A stretch of 9,699 nucleotides of DNA, from the NCBI RefSeq assembly GCF_036311985.1, contig NZ_JAZDCJ010000088.1; one strand, 5' to 3'. The DNA comes from JAZDCJ01 sp036311985. Lineage in GTDB: Bacteria > Actinomycetota > Actinomycetes > Actinomycetales > Micrococcaceae. The notes below the pieces were generated by a model that searched no databases, was not told the origin of the DNA, and worked only from the letters and a program-made list of their open reading frames with translations. Positions 5,694 through 9,699 of this stretch are shown piece by piece. A program made the position numbers and the translations under genes. Within the stretch, counting starts at the first letter, position 1. The number at the start of each line of letters is the position of its first letter.

Positions 5694-7388
5694 TCAGTCG
5701 TCCCGGGGCTCGGCGATGGCGAAGTCCGCCTCGCGGCGGGTGTCCTTGGCCCCGGTGATCCGGCCCGAGCCGTAGTCGATCTGAAGTGCCTGGACGGAGC
5801 CGAACACCGCGTCCTTGCGCTGGGTGCGCTGCAGCTGCCAGCCCCGGGATTGGATGAGTTGGGCAAGCTCCGGGGACGGGTCGCGCTCCACCGCCAGCAC
5901 ACCGTCCTGCAGGTGATACCGCGGGGCGTTGACCGCTTCCTGGAGGGAGGCGTCCTGCAGGGCCCAGGGAACGAGCACACCGGCGAGGATGTTGGGGATC
6001 TGGTGTCCTCCGGGGCTGCCCAAGCCCAGAACCACACGGTCCCTGCCGTCGAGCACCAGGCTGGGGGCGGCCCAGCTGACGGACTTACGACCAGGCTCGG
6101 GCTGGTTGTTCGGGGTGTCCAGCGACGCGAAGCGCGAAAGCTGGTTGTTCAGGAAGAACCCGCCCACGTTCCCGGCCTTCGCTCCGCCCCAGAAGTTGGT
6201 GATCGTATTGGTCATGGACACGGTGAACCCGTCCGAATCCACGACCGTCAGGTGCGTCGTATTGCCCGGGACGATCGGTGCCGCGGCCACCCGGGTGTCG
6301 GCGCCCGTGCCGGCGGCCTGCGCATCGCGGGCCACATCCGCGTTCGCCTCGGCGTCGGTGAGCCGCTCGATGGGGACATCGACGAAGCGGGGGTCGCCAA
6401 AGTAGCGGCTCACGCTTCTGTCGGCCACGGACCATGCCTTGGTGAGACGGTCGACGTACCGGGCCGAACCCGGAGCGTTGTCTTCAATGCCCTGGGCTTC
6501 GGCGACCTGGAGCATCTGGATCAACGCGGCGCCGGGCAGCGCGGGGGCGGCCGAGACGACGTCGTAGTCGCCGAACTCGCCACGGGCCGGTTCGCGCTTG
6601 TCGGTCTTGTAGGCGGCCAGGGAACGGGCGTCGATGCCCTCGACCGCGGTCAGCTCGTCCACGAGGCTGCCGGTGTAGAAGGCCTCCGAGCCCTCGTTCG
6701 CCAGGGTCTTCATGGTCTTGGCCAGCTCCTTCTGGACCAGCTCATCCCCCTCGCCCAGAAGCGAGCTCCCTCCGGAAGCCTTGAACTGGGGCAGGCCTCC
6801 CAGCGCCCTGGGCCCGGCATCGCTTTTCATGCGCAGGGCCAGGAACTCGGAGATGGGGAACCCGTCCTCGGCCAGGTCGATGGCAGGTTCGAGCAGTTGC
6901 TCCCACTCGAGCTGGCCGTGCTCTTCGTGGATGGTGGCCAGTCCCGCCACGAATCCGGGAATCCCCGTCCCGGATTCCGGGATCACCCCGTTCTGGGCGA
7001 CGACTTCGCGGTAGTCATATGCCACCGGATCGGCACCGGATTCCGCAAGCACCGCCGACCCACCACCACCGATGCCCGAAGCGAACGGCTCGACCACGGC
7101 GACGGCGAAGGCCGTGGCAATGGCCGCATCCGCCGCGTTGCCGCCCTGCTCCAGGATCTCCATGCCCGCCTCCACGGCGGCCGGATGCGCTGCCGCGACG
7201 GCATGCTCGTTCAGCAGCGCCCCCGCATTCGGTGTATCCGCAGACCGGGTGGACGGGCTCGGAGAAGCCGGCGGCGCCGGCGTTCCCGCCGCCTCCGAGC
7301 TTTCCCCTTCTTGCGTCCCCGTGCACGCGGTCAGCATCAACACCACGGCAGCAAGGCCGGCCGCCGTCTTTTTTCCCATGGTCTTCAT
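5694..7388 (-). CDS. ggt: Gamma-glutamyltranspeptidase, lipoprotein form
   Basis: Ntn-hydrolase of 564 residues that cleaves gamma-glutamyl bonds and transfers or hydrolyses the glutamyl group. A signal sequence with lipobox LTAC (Cys22) and a Ser/Pro/Thr-rich linker (about 29-53) indicate surface anchoring. Conserved parts are AAAHPAAVEAGMEILEQGGN (65-84), DAAIATAFAV, GIGGGGSAVL (105-114), the autoprocessing site GNTTHLTVVDSDG (375-387) with Thr377 as predicted nucleophile and new N-terminus of the small subunit, GNVGGFFLNNQLSRF, and GSPGGHQIPNILAGVL (457-472). The length is normal. The ATG at 7388 has AGAGGA just upstream; extending to 7505 would put unrelated residues before the signal peptide. 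Many actinobacteria lack glutathione, so the substrate may be other gamma-glutamyl peptides or polymer. It is divergent from the NlpC/P60 gene and probably a separate unit from the metal module. Confidence 0.93.
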   Translation of the reverse strand: MKTMGKKTAAGLAAVVLMLTACTGTQEGESSEAAGTPAPPASPSPSTRSADTPNAGALLNEHAVAAAHPAAVEAGMEILEQGGNAADAAIATAFAVAVVEPFASGIGGGGSAVLAESGADPVAYDYREVVAQNGVIPESGTGIPGFVAGLATIHEEHGQLEWEQLLEPAIDLAEDGFPISEFLALRMKSDAGPRALGGLPQFKASGGSSLLGEGDELVQKELAKTMKTLANEGSEAFYTGSLVDELTAVEGIDARSLAAYKTDKREPARGEFGDYDVVSAAPALPGAALIQMLQVAEAQGIEDNAPGSARYVDRLTKAWSVADRSVSRYFGDPRFVDVPIERLTDAEANADVARDAQAAGTGADTRVAAAPIVPGNTTHLTVVDSDGFTVSMTNTITNFWGGAKAGNVGGFFLNNQLSRFASLDTPNNQPEPGRKSVSWAAPSLVLDGRDRVVLGLGSPGGHQIPNILAGVLVPWALQDASLQEAVNAPRYHLQDGVLAVERDPSPELAQLIQSRGWQLQRTQRKDAVFGSVQALQIDYGSGRITGAKDTRREADFAIAEPRDD

Positions 7389-7689
7389 ACTGTCCTCTGA
7401 ACGGTTTGCTAGGCGCCGTGGAAGGCCTGCGAGGGCCCTTCCGATCGCCGCTTCCGGGGGCGGGACCACCGGCGTCCCCACCCGAACCCGGATCACGGCT
7501 AACATAACGATAACGTCACAACACGCCAGCCGTGCTCATCCTTTCCCGCTAGTCGGTTCCCCGTGAGCATCGGATGCCCGTTGGACCGTAATCAAAATTT
7601 GTCTCTTTTCGTGATCCGATTGTGACTTTAGGGGTTGTTTCAGGCAGGTTGGACGGCAGGCCAATCCTCCGTACGGTTCGGCCTGTTCG
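7389..7689. other. Intergenic part upstream of the riboswitch
   Basis: No gene is seen. The GC content dips sharply around 7585-7635. The stretch holds three TAAC triplet-like units (7499-7514), GTCACA at 7515-7520, and two GTGA units one helical turn apart (7611-7614 and 7622-7625). The promoters of both divergent genes must lie here. I cannot place confident -10/-35 hexamers. Confidence 0.5.
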
Positions 7690-7880
7690 AGCGGACTGCC
7701 GAACACTGCCACCGCCCGGGGTCCCTTTGCATCAGCCGCCGGGCAGTGGCGGGGGAACCACATTTCGGGTCCGTACGGATCCTTGGGGTTAAGTGCCTTG
7801 AACCGGCTTTCCGGGACGAGGCACCGGGTGACTCCCACCCGCATCCGACAGCTCACCCCGCAGGCATTGGGAGAGGTCCA
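7690..7880 (+). ncRNA. c-di-AMP riboswitch (ydaO/yuaA type)
   Basis: The leader of the NlpC/P60 gene carries the conserved segments of this aptamer in order. They are GACTGCCGAACACTGCCACC (7694-7713), GGCGGGGGAACC (7748-7759), TTGGGGTTAAGTGCC (7783-7797), and CATCCGACAGCTCACCCCGC (7842-7861) followed by AGGC. The class binds cyclic di-AMP and generally turns expression off; cell-wall hydrolase genes are classic targets. The aptamer ends immediately before GAGAGG, the ribosome-binding site of the gene, so translational control is plausible, though no separate terminator stem was identified. The ends are approximate. Confidence 0.9.
7871..7876 (+). promoter_or_regulatory. Ribosome-binding site fixing the GTG start at 7887
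   Basis: GAGAGG, 10 bases before GTG. It supports the GTG start over any upstream in-frame codon, which would place the start inside the riboswitch. Confidence 0.75.
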
Positions 7881-7886
7881 ATCACC

Positions 7887-8732
7887 GTGTCCAGCCACAA
7901 AGTCCGTGGTCGCCGCCGCGCGACGCCCGTCCGCACCAACCCGCTCGAGATCATCTCGAAGGCCGTCGCTTCCAACGCCGGCTCCGTTGGCCGTCAGGCC
8001 GCCGTCGTCGCCGCCGCTTCCGGCCTGGTGCTGACCCTGGGCGTTCCCGCCCAGGCCAACCAGTCCGTCGGGGAAGCCGCCGCGCCGGCCGACAGCCTGA
8101 CCGCCGAGCGCGTCGCGGTCCAGGCCGTGGCCGTCCCCGCCACCGCCGCCAAGAAGTTCGAAATCGACCGCGTCGCCCTGAAATCCACTCCGGCCCCGAA
8201 GCCGGTTGTCGCCGCCGTCGCCGCTACCGTCTCCACCTCCACCTCCACCTCCACCTCCGCGGACGATGCGCGCGGGGCCGCCATGACCAGCGCCACCCGC
8301 GCCGGGCAGGCCACCACCGCGGCAAAGCCCGCGGCCGTGAAGGAAAAGGCGGCCACGCCCACCCTCACCGCCAGCACGGCCCTGGGCAGCCGCATTGCCA
8401 GCATGGCACTGGGCTTCAAGGGCACTCCCTATGTGTGGGGCGGCAGCAGCCCCTCGGGCTGGGACTGCTCCGGCTTTGTCCAGTACATCTACGGTAAGGC
8501 CGGCATCAGCCTGCCCCACAACACCACCGCGATCCGCACCAGCGGCAAGTTCGTGCAAACCTCCACCCCCAAGCTCGGGGACCTGGTGTACCAGAACGGC
8601 GGAGGCCACGTGGGCATCTACATCGGCGACGGCAAGATCATCGGCGCCCAGAACCCCTCGGTCGGAACCGTCATCCGCGAGGCCGACAGCCCGTACGGTC
8701 CGCTGATGGCCTACTACACCCTGAAGAAGTAG
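7887..8732 (+). CDS. Secreted NlpC/P60 family peptidoglycan endopeptidase
   Basis: Protein of 281 residues predicted to cut peptide stems of peptidoglycan. A long basic N-terminus (RGRRRATPVR) precedes a hydrophobic signal core (about 36-52) and a likely signal peptidase site after VPAQA (53-57). An Ala/Thr/Ser-rich linker with (ST)n (about 116-124) leads to the C-terminal NlpC/P60 domain (about 165-281), with YVWGGSSPSGWDCSGFVQYI (catalytic Cys194), LGDLVY, and GGGHVGIYIGDGKIIGAQN (His241). The third catalytic position, usually a His in a VHAS-like segment, reads IIGAQ here, so Gln255 or Asn256 may substitute. No LysM or SH3 domain is seen. Start: GTG at 7887 with GAGAGG upstream, directly after the c-di-AMP riboswitch. 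It is monocistronic, since hairpins follow. The N-terminal sequence type is one I associate with Micrococcaceae. Confidence 0.93.
   Translation: MSSHKVRGRRRATPVRTNPLEIISKAVASNAGSVGRQAAVVAAASGLVLTLGVPAQANQSVGEAAAPADSLTAERVAVQAVAVPATAAKKFEIDRVALKSTPAPKPVVAAVAATVSTSTSTSTSADDARGAAMTSATRAGQATTAAKPAAVKEKAATPTLTASTALGSRIASMALGFKGTPYVWGGSSPSGWDCSGFVQYIYGKAGISLPHNTTAIRTSGKFVQTSTPKLGDLVYQNGGGHVGIYIGDGKIIGAQNPSVGTVIREADSPYGPLMAYYTLKK
8232..8255 (+). repeat. TCCACC hexamer repeated four times
   Basis: Four perfect head-to-tail copies plus a partial TCC. They encode the Ser-Thr linker between the export signal and the catalytic domain of the hydrolase. Length variation here would stay in frame. Confidence 0.95.
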
Positions 8733-8735
8733 CAC

Positions 8736-8751
8736 GCCGGCCTCGGCCGGC
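8736..8751 (+). terminator. GC-rich hairpin after the NlpC/P60 gene
   Basis: GCCGGC-CTCG-GCCGGC, a perfect 6-bp stem with a tetraloop, three bases after the stop codon. It lacks a U-tract. Confidence 0.5.
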
Positions 8752-8765
8752 CCACACAGACGTGC

Positions 8766-8791
8766 CTTGAAGGAAGCGAACGTCCTTCAAG
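8766..8791 (+). terminator. Second hairpin after the NlpC/P60 gene
   Basis: CTTGAAGGA (8766-8774) pairs perfectly with TCCTTCAAG (8783-8791) around an eight-base loop. An A-rich run (8797-8803) follows instead of T residues. Together with the hairpin at 8736 it probably ends transcription. Confidence 0.55.
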
Positions 8792-8874
8792 ACGCATAAA
8801 AAAGGGGGACTGCTGCATGAGTAGGTGACATCTGATCTGGCCTGCCCGCGGGGTGGGTCTGGAAGGATGTTGCT

Positions 8875-9183
8875 GTGCCCAAGCCCTACCCGTCCGAGTT
8901 CCGTGACGACGTTGTGCGCGTCGCGAGGAACCGTGAGCCCGGAGTGACGATCGAGCAAATCGCGAAAGACTTCGGGGTCCACCCGATGACGTTGCAGAAG
9001 TGGCTGCGTCGCGCCGACATCGACGCAGGTGCGAAGCCCGGCCAGTCCCGGACCGAGGCGGCGGAGATCCGCGAGCTGAAGAAGCGGAACCGGTTGCTCG
9101 AGCAGGAGAACGAGGTCCTCCGGCGGGCGGCGGCGTATCTGTCGCAGGCGAATCTGCCGGGAAAAGGTTCTACCCGCTCGTGA
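8875..9183 (+). CDS. IS3-family transposase OrfA
   Basis: DNA-binding subunit of 102 residues. The helix-turn-helix is VTIEQIAKDFGVHPMTLQKWLRR (about 24-46, shown by IAKDFGVHPMTLQKW), followed by a leucine-zipper helix (about 64-90: EIRELKKRNRLLEQENEVLR) used for multimerisation. The GTG start has GGAAGGA seven bases before it. The C-terminal codons GGA AAA GGT lie on a slippery sequence, and the stop TGA (9181-9183) overlaps the GTG of orfB. It looks intact. Confidence 0.93.
   Translation: MPKPYPSEFRDDVVRVARNREPGVTIEQIAKDFGVHPMTLQKWLRRADIDAGAKPGQSRTEAAEIRELKKRNRLLEQENEVLRRAAAYLSQANLPGKGSTRS
9159..9165 (+). other. Programmed -1 frameshift site G GGA AAA
   Basis: In the orfA frame the heptamer reads G GGA AAA, fitting the X XXY YYZ slip pattern. 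After slipping back one base the codons become GGG AAA AGG TTC TAC CCG CTC, giving KRFYPLVTEL, the normal OrfB N-terminus. IS3 elements typically make their active OrfAB transposase this way. A palindrome CAGGGATCCCTG (9199-9210) lies 33 bases downstream; whether it stimulates slipping is unknown. Confidence 0.7.
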
Positions 9184-9699
9184 CAGAGCTCGCCGAAGCA
9201 GGGATCCCTGTGACGGTGACGTGCCGGGTGCTCAAGCTCTCCCGCCAGCCCTACTACCGATGGCTGGCCGGCCCCATCACCGATAGCGAGGTCGTGGAGG
9301 CGTATCGCGCGAACGCGCTGTTCGACGCGCACAAGGATGACCCCGAGTTCGGGCACCGGCTCCTCGCCGACGAGGCCCGTGACGCGGGTGAGGCGATGTC
9401 TGACCGGACCGCGTGGCGGATCGCCTCCGCAAACGGCTGGTGGTCCGCGTTCGGGAAGAAGCGGGGACGTAACGGCAAGAAGCCGGGCCCGCCGGTCCAC
9501 GACGACCTGTGCGCGGTCGTCGACGAGGACGGCCGGACCCGGCACGTGTTCGCCGCCGAAGCCCCGAACCAGCTCTGGCTCGTGGACATCACGGAGCACC
9601 GGACCGCGGAAGGCAAGCTCTACTGTTGCGCCATCAAGGACGCGTGCTCAGGCCGGATCGTGGGGTACTCGATCGACTCGAGGATGAAGTCCCGCCTGG
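9180..9699 (+). CDS. IS3-family transposase OrfB (integrase part), 3' end beyond the window
   Basis: Reading from the GTG at 9180 (overlapping the orfA stop), 173 codons are open to the window end. VTELAEAGIPVTVTCRVLKL (1-20) then SRQPYYRWL is the typical OrfB start, followed by the HTH_21-like region AHKDDPEFGHRLLADEARD. The beginning of the rve catalytic core is NQLWLVDITEH, with the first DDE aspartate, then KLYCCAIKDACSGRIVGYSI. The second Asp and Glu lie beyond the window. Translation is probably mainly as an OrfAB fusion through the -1 slip at 9159-9165. No stop or frameshift is seen. Confidence 0.92.
   Translation, partial: MTELAEAGIPVTVTCRVLKLSRQPYYRWLAGPITDSEVVEAYRANALFDAHKDDPEFGHRLLADEARDAGEAMSDRTAWRIASANGWWSAFGKKRGRNGKKPGPPVHDDLCAVVDEDGRTRHVFAAEAPNQLWLVDITEHRTAEGKLYCCAIKDACSGRIVGYSIDSRMKSRL

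Larger units (their letters stand above)
8818..9699 (+). mobile_element. Second IS3-family insertion sequence, 5' part (runs off the window)
   Basis: OrfA and overlapping orfB are in the standard IS3 order on the plus strand. The left end is not resolved. TGAGTAGGTGACA at 8818 is the most likely TG-type terminus, as it starts about 57 bases before orfA, but the right repeat needed to prove it is outside the window. Its OrfA differs clearly from that of the left IS3 element, so the two are different elements and do not form a simple composite transposon. Confidence 0.7.

Noticed and set aside
5076..7400. A 774-codon open frame on the plus strand
   Set aside because: It is antisense to the gamma-glutamyltranspeptidase, the intergenic gap and the DUF6153-like gene. 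Its composition is the Gly/Arg/His-rich pattern of GC-rich antisense frames and matches no family.
1416..9699. A composite transposon made by the two IS3 elements
   Set aside because: The two OrfA proteins are clearly different (different HTH and zipper sequences), so the flanking elements are not copies of one IS.

Overview
The window is GC-rich actinobacterial DNA. The best taxonomic hint is a NlpC/P60 hydrolase preceded by a c-di-AMP riboswitch, whose N-terminus (VSSHKVRGRRRATPVRTNPL) resembles those I associate with Micrococcaceae (Micrococcus, Kocuria, Arthrobacter relatives). The family assignment is an inference; high-GC Actinomycetota is safe. No rRNA, tRNA, CRISPR array or phage gene was recognised.

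Left edge (1-2129): a nested insertion scar. An intact IS256-family element (about 7-1415) sits inside the orfB of an IS3-family element whose transposase genes run on the minus strand. The IS3 end (TGTCAAGCC, read on the minus strand, outer base 1833) is fused in mid-codon to the 3' part of a cysteine-rich DUF326 four-helix-bundle copper storage (Csp) gene. The Csp gene has lost about 37 N-terminal codons and is probably dead. The IS3 orfA also carries a one-base frameshift.

Centre (2151-5501, all minus strand): four consecutive genes read as a cell-envelope metal module. In transcription order they are a small His/Met/Cys-rich membrane protein (DUF6153-like), a Met/His-rich DUF305 lipoprotein, a BNR/Asp-box beta-propeller lipoprotein (F510_1955-type), and a DUF418-type polytopic membrane protein. 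Gaps of 128, 93 and 43 bp and a common strand suggest one operon. With the adjacent Csp remnant, copper handling (sequestration or export at the membrane surface) is the most economical reading. No metal-responsive regulator or P-type ATPase lies in the window.

Right (5694-8732): a lipoprotein gamma-glutamyltranspeptidase gene (minus) is divergent from a secreted NlpC/P60 peptidoglycan hydrolase (plus). Their 498-bp intergenic region carries a ydaO/yuaA-type c-di-AMP riboswitch ending directly at the hydrolase ribosome-binding site. This looks like core cell-wall metabolism, with hydrolase synthesis coupled to c-di-AMP level.

Right edge (about 8818-9699): a second, different IS3-family element on the plus strand, with orfA complete and orfB running off the window. 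OrfB is in the -1 frame, and a G GGA AAA slippery heptamer at the overlap indicates a programmed frameshift that makes the OrfAB transposase.

The whole piece therefore looks like a small accessory metal-resistance cluster plus a core cell-wall locus, bracketed by insertion sequences. I see no clearly new system. The most interesting candidate is the four-gene envelope metal module with its tandem Ser-Ser-Met repeats and the Cys/Met cluster of its lead protein.
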